From an uncultured Opitutia bacterium (GTDB lineage Bacteria; Verrucomicrobiota; Verrucomicrobiia; Opitutales; Opitutaceae): a stretch of DNA of 64,000 bases. The stretch lies in the NCBI GenBank assembly GCA_903825285.1, contig CAIJZY010000041.1, positions 121,175 to 185,174 on the forward strand, written 5' to 3'. Below the pieces are notes generated by a model. The model saw only the letters and a list, made by a program, of their open reading frames with translations, searched no databases and was not told where the DNA came from. Shown in pieces: positions 31,032-39,480 of the stretch. The position numbers and the translations under genes were made by a program. Position 1 is the stretch's first letter. Each line of letters begins with the position of its first letter.

Positions 31032-32279
31032 ATGTATCTGCGCGTATTCAAACCCAAGGGCGGTCGCCTCTATCGTGTCCGGTATCGTCTCAGCGACGGA
31101 CCGCGCATTTACGACGAACCGCTAAGGACACACCTCAAGGAGATTGCCGAGGTGAAGGCTCGTCAGCGTGTGGAGGATCAGGAACGGGAATTGGCTGGGC
31201 TGATTGACGCTAAGCCTCTTCGCGATGCCGCTCAGAAATCGCTTGTCGATCATCATTCCGATTTTGTGGCCAACCTCGTGGCCCGGGGGCGGAACAAGGA
31301 TCATCTTATCCACGCCCGCAATCGGCTGCTTCGGATTTTCAAGGAATGCGGCTGGCGTCAATTGCGCGACATGTCTCCTGACAGCCTTGAGAAGTGGCTC
31401 GCTGCTCAAACCGAGTTCTCGCCGAAAACGCTTAATGAGTACCTGGCCCACGCGAAGACCTTTGCCAATTGGCTAGAGCGGCAAGGGCGCTTGCCCACGA
31501 ATCCGCTGCGTCGCGTCGGAAAGATTCCTACGGAAGGGCGGGAGACTTTCAAACGGCGGGCCCTCACGCTTGAGGAGTTCTTGCGCCTGCTTTCGCACAG
31601 CAAAAACCGACAGTTTGTTTATGCCCTGGCTGTTCTCACTGGCCTTCGCCGTGGTGAGCTAAAGCGCCTCCTGTGGGCGGATGTGCATTTGGAAGACCCG
31701 AAGCCGTGGATCGAAGTCCGCGCCACGACGACAAAGAACAAACGCCCGGCCACGATGTTTCTAGTGCCGCAGCTCGTGCCTCTCCTTTGCCAAGCCCGGG
31801 GTTCGGGAGTGGGTCTGGTTCTTCCTGGCGGGGTCCCTAGTGCGGTCACACTCGGCAAGGATCTAGTCGCTGCTGGCGTGCCTATCCAAGACGAACGCGG
31901 CTGGCGGGTGGACTTCCACGCCCTGCGGCACACCTATGCCAGTCTCTTGGGCGCTGCGGGCGTTTCTGAGGGCGCTCGGGTCAAGATGGTGCGCCATCGT
32001 GAATGGCGGCAGACGGACCATTACACAGACCCGAATAGCGTGCCGCTCTTTGCTGGGATGGAAAAGCTCTCTGCGTTGCTGCCTTCCTCACTGGCTTCCC
32101 CAAATTCCGGGAAACCGTGTCCAGCCGAGGGAAACGCTGTCCAACGTGAGGGTGCTACAACATCTGCGGAAGTCGTTGAGTTCCCTGCGGAAAGTCCGCT
32201 CTTGGCAAAAGCTGTCCCAAGCTGGGAAAGCTTGGCGCTGGCGTCCCCACGGGGATTCGAACCCCGGTTCTCACCGTGA
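31032..32279 (+). CDS. int: Tyrosine recombinase (integrase) of element 2, ending inside the tRNA-Glu gene
   Basis: The 415-residue product starts 7 bp after an AAGGA-type ribosome site. The catalytic set is R206 (TGLRRGE), H296-x-x-R299 (HALRH), H in VRHRE and Y331 (DHYTDP). The C-terminal ~70 residues are poorly conserved and contain SSLASPN. The last residues, ASPRGFEPRFSP, are encoded by the tRNA-Glu 3' end itself. Thus the integration event determines the protein C-terminus, and excision would change it. It shares only the family fold with the element 1 integrase. Confidence 0.9.
   Translation: MYLRVFKPKGGRLYRVRYRLSDGPRIYDEPLRTHLKEIAEVKARQRVEDQERELAGLIDAKPLRDAAQKSLVDHHSDFVANLVARGRNKDHLIHARNRLLRIFKECGWRQLRDMSPDSLEKWLAAQTEFSPKTLNEYLAHAKTFANWLERQGRLPTNPLRRVGKIPTEGRETFKRRALTLEEFLRLLSHSKNRQFVYALAVLTGLRRGELKRLLWADVHLEDPKPWIEVRATTTKNKRPATMFLVPQLVPLLCQARGSGVGLVLPGGVPSAVTLGKDLVAAGVPIQDERGWRVDFHALRHTYASLLGAAGVSEGARVKMVRHREWRQTDHYTDPNSVPLFAGMEKLSALLPSSLASPNSGKPCPAEGNAVQREGATTSAEVVEFPAESPLLAKAVPSWESLALASPRGFEPRFSP
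32082..32113 (+). repeat. Direct repeat shared with the region after the middle att
   Basis: This is the partner of 24624-24655 (32 bases, two mismatches). It lies in the 3' part of the element 2 integrase, about 125 bp before the att core. Confidence 0.7.
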
Positions 32280-32316
32280 AAGGGTGGTGTCCTGGACCGG
32301 GCTAGACGATGGGGAC
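32239..32316 (-). tRNA. tRNA-Glu (anticodon UUC)
   Basis: The minus strand folds into a full cloverleaf. The acceptor stem starts GUCCCCA, the anticodon loop is CUUUCAC (UUC), and the T-arm is GGGGUUCGAAUCCCC with discriminator G and an encoded CCA. The sequence is close to bacterial tRNA-Glu. A C-A pair at 27/43 is the only imperfection. It is the insertion target of both elements, and its 3' end overlaps the element 2 integrase. Confidence 0.95.
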
Positions 32317-32333
32317 TAACCGCCGAGCCGGGC

Positions 32334-32361
32334 AACGTAGGACACCCCCTCCCTCGCGCAA
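32334..32361 (-). promoter_or_regulatory. Possible promoter of tRNA-Glu
   Basis: On the minus strand TTGCGC (32361-32356) and TACGTT (32339-32334) are 16 bp apart. The -10 lies 17 bp before the tRNA 5' end. The match to consensus is moderate. Confidence 0.35.
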
Positions 32362-32435
32362 GGCTATTCTTCCCCCGTGAAAATGACCTAGATTTGGCTT
32401 CGCCCCGACCCCCGTTTCCGTTCAATCCAACCCCC

Positions 32436-33347
32436 ATGAACTTCGCCGAGATCGCCGCCGCCCTCCCGAAATCCGCCGTCACCTCGATCGATAACCTGCC
32501 CTTCCCCCGCATCGCCTCCGGCAAGGTCCGCGAGATCTTCGACCTCGGCGACGCCCTCCTCCTCGTCGCCACCGACCGCCTCTCCGCCTTCGACGTCATC
32601 CTGCCCGACGGCATCCCGGGCAAGGGCGCCATCCTCACCCAGATGAGCAACTGGTGGTTCGCCCAGACCACCGGCCTCATCCCCAACCACCTCCTGCCCG
32701 ACCAGGCCGGTGAGTTCGCCCGGCGGGGCCTCACCGGCCGAGACCTCCAGCTGCGCAGCATGGTCGTCCGCAAGCTCAAGCCGCTCACCATCGAGTGCGT
32801 CGCCCGCGGCTACCTCATCGGCAGCGGCTGGAGCGCCTACCAGAAAACCGGCTCCGTCTGCGGCATCCGCCTGCCCGCCGGGCTCCGCCAGGCCGACCGC
32901 CTGCCCGAGCCGATCTTCACGCCCACCACCAAGGCCCCGAAGGGCCAGCACGACGAGCCCATCGACGACGCCCAGGGCGCCGCCACCATCGGCGCCGACC
33001 TCTACGCGCGTGTGAAGCAGCTGAGCCTCGAGCTCTACCGCTTCGGCCACGACCGCGCCCGCGCCGCCGGCATGATCCTCGCCGACACCAAGTTCGAGTT
33101 CGGCACCGACGCCGCCGGCAAGCTGTTCCTCATCGACGAGGTCCTCACGCCCGACTCCTCCCGCTACTGGCCCGCCGACCGCTACGCGCCCAACCAGTCG
33201 CCCCCGAGCTACGACAAGCAGTTCGTCCGCGACCACCTCGTCGCCCTCAAGTGGAACCAGCAGCCGCCCGCCCCGCGCCTCCCCGCCGAGGTCATCTCCC
33301 GCACGCAGGAGAAGTACCTCGCGGCGCTCAAGAACCTCATCGGTTAA
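32436..33347 (+). CDS. purC: Phosphoribosylaminoimidazole-succinocarboxamide synthase
   Basis: The 303-residue product has the SAICAR-synthetase signatures ASGKVREIF (nucleotide-binding strand), DRLSAFDVILPDGIPGKG and VECVARGY-type ECVARGYLIGS, and IDEVLTPDSSRYWP. The enzyme joins CAIR with aspartate using ATP in purine synthesis in the cytoplasm. It is of the longer, eukaryote-like or single-domain group (about 300 residues). The ATG at 32436 begins a normal N-terminus. It is the first core gene right of the island. Confidence 0.95.
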   Translation: MNFAEIAAALPKSAVTSIDNLPFPRIASGKVREIFDLGDALLLVATDRLSAFDVILPDGIPGKGAILTQMSNWWFAQTTGLIPNHLLPDQAGEFARRGLTGRDLQLRSMVVRKLKPLTIECVARGYLIGSGWSAYQKTGSVCGIRLPAGLRQADRLPEPIFTPTTKAPKGQHDEPIDDAQGAATIGADLYARVKQLSLELYRFGHDRARAAGMILADTKFEFGTDAAGKLFLIDEVLTPDSSRYWPADRYAPNQSPPSYDKQFVRDHLVALKWNQQPPAPRLPAEVISRTQEKYLAALKNLIG

Positions 33348-33476
33348 CGACGAGGTTCTTCGGGAGCAGGGGGCACGCGCGGAGCGCGCTGGAGAATGGA
33401 GCAGGGAATTTGTGTGGCCGCGCTTCTTGGCGCGGTGGTAGGTTGATTTTTCGTTCTGCGGCCATCCCCCCTCTTC

Positions 33477-35399
33477 ATGAAAATCATCCGTGACCTCTCG
33501 CCTGCCCCCTGGACGCTGACGGGCTATGCGCCCGACACCTGGCGCGGCCTCGCCGGCATCGCGCTCGGCGCCCCAAGCCTCGCGGAGATCGCGCCGGTGC
33601 CGGCGCGCGTGCCGGCCTCCGTGCAGCAGCTGCTGTTCGAGCGGCATGTCATCCCGGACTGGACCGACCACCTGCAGAGCCGCGCCGCCGAGTGGGTGGA
33701 GAACCGCAACTGGGTCTTCTCCACCACCCTGCCCCGCGCCTGGCTCGCCGGCGGCACCGAGCGCCACCTGCGCTGCGCCGGGCTCGACCACGCCGGCTGG
33801 GTCTGCTGCAACGGCCAGCTCGTCGGCCGCTTTGAGAACGGCTTCGTCGAACACGTCTTCGACCTCTCCGCCGTGCCGCTGGCCGACGAGAACGCGCTGC
33901 ACATCGTGTTCGACCTGCCGCCGCGCTGGCTCGGCCAGTTCAACTACACGTCGAAGATCAAGGACTGGAAGGCGCGCTTCAACTACACGTGGGACTGGCA
34001 GCCGCGCCTGGTCCAGATCGGCATCTGGGACCGGGTCACGCTCGAGGTTTCCGACCACCAGGTCCTGTCCGACATGCGCTGCCAGCTGGCCCCGGACGGC
34101 TTCAAAATCTTCGGCATAGCCCCGGCCCGCGTCGAGGTGCGGCTGGAGGACGGCGACCGCGCCCTCCTGCGCGAGTGGGTCGAGCCCGCCGCGCTGGCCC
34201 GCGGCGCGGCCTTCACCGGCCTGCGCGTCGAATCCTGGTGGCCCCATGGCGAGGGCGCGCAGAAAACCTACCGGCTGACCTGCCGGCTGGCCACGCCCGA
34301 GGGCGGCACGGCCGACGAGTGGACCCGCATCGTGGGCTTCAAGAACGTCACGTGGCGCGCCTGCACCGGCGCCCCGGCCGGCGCCGACCCGTGGATCTGC
34401 ACCGTGAACGGCCGCCCCATTTTCCTGCAGGGCGTCAACTGGACCCCCATCCGCCCGAACTACGCCGATGTCACGCCCGCGGACTACGAGACGCGCATCA
34501 AGGCGTACGTCGCGATGGGCTGCAACGTGCTCCGCGTCTGGGGCGGGGCCTTCCTGGAGAAGGAGACGTTCTACGACCTGTGCGACCGTCATGGCCTGCT
34601 GGTGTGGCAGGAGTTCCCGTTCTCCTCCTCGGGCATCGACAACTGGCCGCCCGAGGATCCGGTCGTCATCGCCGGCGCCCAGCCGATCGTGCGCTCGTAC
34701 ATCACCCGCCGGCAGCACCACGCCTCCCTGCTCTGCTGGTGCGGCGGCAACGAGCTGCAGGGCGCGCCGGACGGCAACAAGGCCGGCACGGGGCGGCCCG
34801 CGAACGCGTCGCACCCGCTGCTCAAGATGATGGGCCTCGAGGCCGCCGCGCTCGATCCCTCGCGACGCTACCTGGCGACGTCACCGGTCGGCCCGCGTTT
34901 CACGGCCGAGGAGTCCGAGTTCGGCCAAGGCGTGCACTGGGAGATCCACGGCCCGTGGTTCCCGGTGCCCGAGTCCTATTGGCCGAAGGACGACGCCCTG
35001 TTCCGCTCCGAGGTCGGCGCCGCCGGGGCGAGCCCGGTGGACATCCTGGAGCGCCACTTCGGCCCGCGCTCGCTGCTGCCGCTCGACGAGAGTAACCCGC
35101 AGTGGCGCCGCTTCGGTTTCTGGATCCAGGGCGAGGCGTTTCAAAAGGCCCACGGCCGCGCCCCGCTCGATCTCGCGGAGTACGTCGTCTGGAGCCAGCG
35201 CCTGCAGGCCGAGGCCCTGGAGCGCGCCGCGCGCTACACCAAGCGCCGCTTCCCGGCGTGCGGCGGCTTCATCATCTGGATGGGCCACGACGCGTTCCCC
35301 TGCCCGGCGAACACCGCCGTGCTCGACTTCGACGGCCGCCCCAAGCCCGCCGCCGACGCCCTGCGGAAGATCTTCCTCACCAAACCGGATCAGCTCTGA
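33477..35399 (+). CDS. Glycoside hydrolase family 2 beta-mannosidase-like enzyme
   Basis: The 640-residue enzyme has the GH2 order: N-terminal jelly roll (GLDHAGWVCCNGQLVGRFENGF), a beta-sandwich domain, and a TIM barrel from about residue 315. FLQGVNWTPIRPNYADVT, CNVLRVWGGAFLEKETFYDLC and the acid/base WCGGNE are visible. The nucleophile is probably the Glu in RSEVG. This set is typical for beta-mannosidases. No signal peptide is evident, so it probably acts in the cytoplasm on imported oligosaccharides. It is shorter than many family members. Confidence 0.8.
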   Translation: MKIIRDLSPAPWTLTGYAPDTWRGLAGIALGAPSLAEIAPVPARVPASVQQLLFERHVIPDWTDHLQSRAAEWVENRNWVFSTTLPRAWLAGGTERHLRCAGLDHAGWVCCNGQLVGRFENGFVEHVFDLSAVPLADENALHIVFDLPPRWLGQFNYTSKIKDWKARFNYTWDWQPRLVQIGIWDRVTLEVSDHQVLSDMRCQLAPDGFKIFGIAPARVEVRLEDGDRALLREWVEPAALARGAAFTGLRVESWWPHGEGAQKTYRLTCRLATPEGGTADEWTRIVGFKNVTWRACTGAPAGADPWICTVNGRPIFLQGVNWTPIRPNYADVTPADYETRIKAYVAMGCNVLRVWGGAFLEKETFYDLCDRHGLLVWQEFPFSSSGIDNWPPEDPVVIAGAQPIVRSYITRRQHHASLLCWCGGNELQGAPDGNKAGTGRPANASHPLLKMMGLEAAALDPSRRYLATSPVGPRFTAEESEFGQGVHWEIHGPWFPVPESYWPKDDALFRSEVGAAGASPVDILERHFGPRSLLPLDESNPQWRRFGFWIQGEAFQKAHGRAPLDLAEYVVWSQRLQAEALERAARYTKRRFPACGGFIIWMGHDAFPCPANTAVLDFDGRPKPAADALRKIFLTKPDQL

Positions 35400-35410
35400 G
35401 ACGGAGTGGG

Positions 35411-35672
35411 GTCACCACGAAAGTCACGAAACACACGAAACGTCCTGACGCCGATCCGATTGCCCACGGAATACACGGAACACACGGAAGCCGTAGCTGC
35501 GTGTCGGGCAGGTGAAGTCTGGTTTTGGATTGGAGTGACAACCCCGAGCGGACCGAGTTCTGCCGCAAGGCAGAACGCTGGTCCGCGAGGATTTCCGTGT
35601 GTTCCGTGTATTCCGTGGGCCAAAAGATCGGGATCAGGATCTTTCGTGTGTTTCGTGTTTTTCGTGGTGAAC
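35411..35672. repeat. Nested CACGAA-type inverted repeat, copy 1
   Basis: The outer arms are GTCACCACGAAAG...CACGAAA and TTTCGTG...CGTGGTGAAC. The inner arms are CCCACGGAATACACGGA with its complement. A hairpin at the centre has arms GCGGACC and GTTCTGCC. The basic unit is a 5-9-bp CACGAA/CACGGA step. Four other full copies occur in this window. Confidence 0.75.
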
Positions 35673-35685
35673 CCACTCCGCGTTA

Positions 35686-37413
35686 TTACTCCACGTCCTC
35701 GATCACGATTTCCGAGCAGAGGGCCGTCGGTTCCATCTTCAGGATGCGGACGCGGAGCCGGCTCGTCGTGACGGGGGCAAACTCGTCGGCCGATAGCCAC
35801 GCCCCAATGTTGTCGTGCTGGAAAATCTGCACCCACGCGGAGCCGTTCCACGCGTCCACCGCGTAGGCCTGGATGTGGATCGGACGCTGCGGGTCCTCGA
35901 ACTTCACGCTGCGGATCGTGCGCGTCCGGGCGAAGGCCAGCTCGAGCGTGGCCGAGCCCTGGCCCTCGGGAGCCGACCACTGCGTCTCGGGGTCGCTGTC
36001 CTGCGCGAAGGCCGGGGCATACTTGGCCGCCGGCGCGCGTGTGGCCGAGGCCGTCACCGTCACCTCGGGCGGCAGCGCCATCACGGGCAAATCCTCCGCG
36101 GAGCCGCCCAGGTCGAGGCGCACCAGCGTGTCAACCGGCTGGCGGCTCGCCGCCGGCACCGTGACCACGAGCGCCGTGGCCGTCTGCTCCACGCGCACGT
36201 CGCCGCCGGTCAGCAGGCGGCTGCCGACCACCTTCCGCGGCAGCGGCGGCAGCACCAGCCGGTCGGAGTCCCAGCGGAACACATGGAGATAAACCGTGGA
36301 CCCCTGCCGCGTGCTGGCGAGGTAGCTGGTCGGCTTGTACGGGCCACCGCGGGTGGCGTAGATGCTCTCGCCGTAGCGGGCCAGCCAGTCGCCGACTTCC
36401 TTGAGCCGGGCCACGTGCCGCGGCTCGAAGCGGCCGTCGGCCATCGGGCCCACGTCGAGGAGGAGGTTGCCGTTGCCGCCGGCGCAGTAGACCAGCGCGC
36501 GCAGCAGCTTGGAGAATGACTTCAGGTGGTCGTCCGGTTTCCACGACCACTGCGTGCCAAGCATCATGCAGCTCTCCCACGGCACGTCGTCGCGGTACCG
36601 CCCGATGCGCTCCTCGGGCGTGACGTAGTCGCCGGCGACCGCGGCGCGGTTGTTGATGAGAATATTGGGCTGCAGCGCGCGCAGCAGCGGCACGAGCCGC
36701 TGGCCCAGCTCGGGCCAGCTCGCGCCGGCCATCGAGTCGAACCACACGCACTCCAACGGGCCGTAGCCGGTGGCCAGCTCCGTGAGCTGGCTCATCATGT
36801 ACTGCGTGTAGTGCTCCAGGTCCGTCGTGGACTTGATCGGCGTGTCCACCGGGCCGCGGTACGGCGTGCTGAAGGGGAACTGCGGGTGGTGCCAGTCGGC
36901 GATGCAGTAGTAGACGCCGAAGGCGAGCCCGCCGCGATGGCAGGCGTCCGCCAACTCGCGCACAATGTCGCGCCGGAACGGCGACTGCATGATGTTGTAG
37001 TCGGTCTGGCGGGTGTCCCACAGGCAGAACCCGTCCATGTGCTTCGCGGTGAGCACGACGTATTTCATGCCCGCGGCCTTCGCGATGCGGACCCACTCGT
37101 CGGCGTCAAACTTCACCGGGTTGAACCGCCGGTACAGCTGGTCGTACTCCGCCACCGGCACCTTGTCGCCCCGCGACCAGCCCAGCTCGTAGCCCGTGAG
37201 CGACACCGGGCCCCAGTGCAGGAACAGCCCGAAGCGCTGGTCCATGAACGACCGCAGCGCGGCCGGCGACGCCGCCGGCAGGCGCGGGTCGGCGGGCCGG
37301 GCGATCCCGGGATAGGCCGCCAGCGGATCCGGGGCGGGCTTCGAATCCGCCGCGGCGAGCGCCACCGCGCCCGAGAGTCCCAGCAGCGTGAGCACCAGTC
37401 GCGTGTTCATCAT
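35686..37413 (-). CDS. Exported GH29 alpha-L-fucosidase
   Basis: The ~575-residue protein has a signal peptide (LVLTLLGLSGAVALAAADS). The GH29 catalytic domain shows FGLFLHWGPVSLTGYE, YVVLTAKHMDGFCLWDT and the nucleophile region ECVWFDSM. A C-terminal ~130-residue beta domain (PVMALPPEVTVTASATRAPA) with a discoidin-like pattern may bind carbohydrate. The start was placed at MMNTRLV because upstream codons are repeat-derived. It probably removes terminal fucose from glycans in the periplasm. Confidence 0.85.
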   Translation of the reverse strand: MMNTRLVLTLLGLSGAVALAAADSKPAPDPLAAYPGIARPADPRLPAASPAALRSFMDQRFGLFLHWGPVSLTGYELGWSRGDKVPVAEYDQLYRRFNPVKFDADEWVRIAKAAGMKYVVLTAKHMDGFCLWDTRQTDYNIMQSPFRRDIVRELADACHRGGLAFGVYYCIADWHHPQFPFSTPYRGPVDTPIKSTTDLEHYTQYMMSQLTELATGYGPLECVWFDSMAGASWPELGQRLVPLLRALQPNILINNRAAVAGDYVTPEERIGRYRDDVPWESCMMLGTQWSWKPDDHLKSFSKLLRALVYCAGGNGNLLLDVGPMADGRFEPRHVARLKEVGDWLARYGESIYATRGGPYKPTSYLASTRQGSTVYLHVFRWDSDRLVLPPLPRKVVGSRLLTGGDVRVEQTATALVVTVPAASRQPVDTLVRLDLGGSAEDLPVMALPPEVTVTASATRAPAAKYAPAFAQDSDPETQWSAPEGQGSATLELAFARTRTIRSVKFEDPQRPIHIQAYAVDAWNGSAWVQIFQHDNIGAWLSADEFAPVTTSRLRVRILKMEPTALCSEIVIEDVE

Positions 37414-37537
37414 GCCGCGAGGATGAGCGATCCAAGCCCCCGCTCCAATCCGCTTTTCACCGCCAAGGTCGCAAAGCCCGCGAAGGTCCGGCGCTAGCAT
37501 CTCCCTGCTCCTTGCAACCTGCGCGCCTCACGCGCCG

Positions 37538-38875
37538 CTATTGCATGACCCCCGTGCGGCGCGCCGGCGAGGCCTGGCCGTGCTGGGCGCGCAGGAGCTC
37601 GCGGCGGAGCCAGTCGAGGGCGGCGTTGACGGCGCGGACCTTCACGGTCGGACGCGGACCCGGGTAATTGAGCTTCTTGGACCACACGCCGTGCGGCGCG
37701 TGGAGGGCGATGAAGATGGTGCCGACCGGGTTGCCGCCCGAGCCCTCGGCGGCGCTGGCGCCCGCGAAGCCGGTCACGGCCAGCGCATAATCGGCGCCCA
37801 GGGTCTCCGCCGCGCCCGTGGCCATCGCCACGGCGGACTCGGCGCTCACGGCCCCGTGCTGCAGCAGCAGGCACTCGGGCACGTCGAGCAGCTCCATCTT
37901 GGCGTCGTTCGAGCAGCACACCACGCCGCCGGCGAAAAACTTGCACGCGCCGCAGACCTCGGTGAACGCCTGGGCCAGCAGGCCGCCCGTGGCCGTCTCC
38001 ACGACGGCGAGTTTCTTCTCCTGCGCGCGGAGCAGGTCGGCGCAGAGCTTGGCCAGCGAGTCGTGGCCGCAGCCCATGAAGTCCTCGCCCAGCAGCTGCG
38101 CGCACTCCGCGGCGACCGCCTCGAGCTGGGCCGGTGAAAGTTTTCCGGACGGCGAGCTCACGCGGCAGTCCACCTGCCCCTGGTGCGCGCAGAACGCCAC
38201 GCTGAGCGCCTCGCCGTGCCGGTCGAACACCGGCTGCAGGCGCGTCTCGAGCGCGGACTCGCCGATGCCGGCGGTGCGGAACTGCACGTAGGCCTCGCGG
38301 TCGAGCAGCAGCCCGCGCTTCGCCAGCCGCGGCAGCACCTGCTCCACGAACATCGGCTGCAGCTCGTTCGGCGGCCCCGGCAGCATGCAGAGGACCTTGC
38401 CGTCCTGCTCGACCCACAGCCCCGGCGCGGTGCCGTGGGCGTTCGGCAGCACCTCGCCACGCTCGAACCGGTACGCCTGCTTGAGATTGTTCGGCGTCAT
38501 CTTCCGCCCGAAGGCCGCGAACCGCGCCTCCATCGCCACCTCGGTCGAGCGGTCAAACACCAGCTGCTGGCCCAGCACCCGGGCGATCACCTCGCGCGTG
38601 CGGTCGTCGCACGTCGGACCCAGGCCGCCGGTCGTGATGATGACGTCCGCCGCCGCCCAGCTCTCGCGGAACTGGCGCGCGATCGCGTCGGCCTCGTCCG
38701 TGATGGTCACGTTCCGCTGCAGCAGCACGCCGCGGCGGCCCAGCTGCGCCCCGATGAAGGTCAGGTGGCCGTTGGCGGTCAGGCCCAGCAGCAGCTCGTC
38801 GCCGAGCGTGAGGAGCTCGTAACGTTTGGAGGCGAACGGCGGGGAAGCCGCGGGAGAGGAGCCGGATGAAACCAT
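37538..38875 (-). CDS. cinA: CinA-family protein (nicotinamide-nucleotide amidohydrolase type)
   Basis: The 445-residue product has an N-terminal MoCF-like domain (LTLGDELLLGLTANGHLTFI, VIITTGGLGPTCDDRTREVI, CMLPGPPNELQPMF) and a C-terminal amidase domain (VVETATGGLLAQAFTEVCGA). CinA/PncC removes the amide from NMN for NAD recycling. In PncC the segment normally reads ESCTGG, with a catalytic serine; here it is ETATGG, so the amidase may be altered. The ATG at 38875 gives a short, Ser/Pro-rich lead. Confidence 0.85.
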   Translation of the reverse strand: MVSSGSSPAASPPFASKRYELLTLGDELLLGLTANGHLTFIGAQLGRRGVLLQRNVTITDEADAIARQFRESWAAADVIITTGGLGPTCDDRTREVIARVLGQQLVFDRSTEVAMEARFAAFGRKMTPNNLKQAYRFERGEVLPNAHGTAPGLWVEQDGKVLCMLPGPPNELQPMFVEQVLPRLAKRGLLLDREAYVQFRTAGIGESALETRLQPVFDRHGEALSVAFCAHQGQVDCRVSSPSGKLSPAQLEAVAAECAQLLGEDFMGCGHDSLAKLCADLLRAQEKKLAVVETATGGLLAQAFTEVCGACKFFAGGVVCCSNDAKMELLDVPECLLLQHGAVSAESAVAMATGAAETLGADYALAVTGFAGASAAEGSGGNPVGTIFIALHAPHGVWSKKLNYPGPRPTVKVRAVNAALDWLRRELLRAQHGQASPARRTGVMQ

Positions 38876-38961
38876 ACTTGCGGGGGGTCGAACTTAGGCA
38901 AATTCTGGGAAATTGCCAGCGGCCCAGCCAAACGCGCCGCCGCGCTGGTGTCACGACCCCA

Positions 38962-39480
38962 ATGCGTCCCGACGTCATCCTGCTCAACGGCACCTCCAGC
39001 TCCGGCAAGTCGACCCTCGCCCGGGCCCTGCAGCGGCGCGCCGGCTGGCCGCTGCTGCACGCGTCGCTCGACACCTTCACCGACATGTTCCTGTGGGAGG
39101 CGGTCACCGACCCGGCCCAGCGCCACGCCTGCCACTCCGCCGGCGTCGACCACTTCCATCAGGCCCTCGCCCTCTTCGCGGCGGGCCCGTTTCCCCTCGT
39201 GGTGGACCACCTGCTGCTCGCCCCGGCGTGGCTGGAGGCCACCCGCGCCGCGCTGGCCCGCCGCCGCGTGCTCTTCATCGGCGTCCGCTGCCCGCTCGCC
39301 GTCGTCGAGCAGCGGGAAAAGGCGCGGCCCGACCGCCGCCCCGGCCTGGCCGCGGCGCAGTTTCCCCACATCCACCGCAACCTGACGTACGACCTCGAGG
39401 TTGACACCTCCCGCGAGACGCCGGAGTCGGCCGCGGACCTGATCCTCGCCCGCCTGGCGGGCGGACCCGCCTGGCCGTGA
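38962..39480 (+). CDS. Chloramphenicol phosphotransferase-like kinase
   Basis: The 172-residue product has a P-loop, LLNGTSSSGKSTLARAL, at the N-terminus and the family segments HASLDTFTDMF and VDHLLLAP. An RCPLAVVEQREKARPDR segment follows near the end. CPT-like proteins phosphorylate small hydroxylated molecules; only a few give antibiotic resistance. The substrate is unknown. Its stop overlaps the GTG start of uvrC (GTGA), so the two are cotranslated. Confidence 0.8.
   Translation: MRPDVILLNGTSSSGKSTLARALQRRAGWPLLHASLDTFTDMFLWEAVTDPAQRHACHSAGVDHFHQALALFAAGPFPLVVDHLLLAPAWLEATRAALARRRVLFIGVRCPLAVVEQREKARPDRRPGLAAAQFPHIHRNLTYDLEVDTSRETPESAADLILARLAGGPAWP

Larger units (their letters stand above)
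24535..32267. mobile_element. Integrative element 2 (about 7.7 kb) with defence-like cargo
   Basis: It is bounded by att copies at 24535-24566 and in the tRNA-Glu gene (32236-32267). Its order is rep (+), HEPN-like (-), DGQHR (-), MT-A70 methyltransferase (+), BglII-like nuclease (-), regulator (+), unknown gene (+), excisionase-like (+) and integrase (+). GC content is clearly below the chromosome. Gene order is a mirror-like counterpart of element 1, with rep and int at opposite ends. Confidence 0.75.

Noticed and set aside
20176..32316. Prophage or ICE
   Set aside because: No capsid, tail, terminase, relaxase or type IV secretion genes; the size is too small. A Rep+Int element fits better.
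35411..35672. Open frames inside the nested repeats (for example with TEYTEHTE stretches)
   Set aside because: They come from the CACGAA/CACGGA step pattern and appear on both strands in all copies. No start sites or codon bias.
38962..39480. Antibiotic resistance gene
   Set aside because: CPT-like proteins are a broad kinase family; nothing in the context supports chloramphenicol as the substrate.
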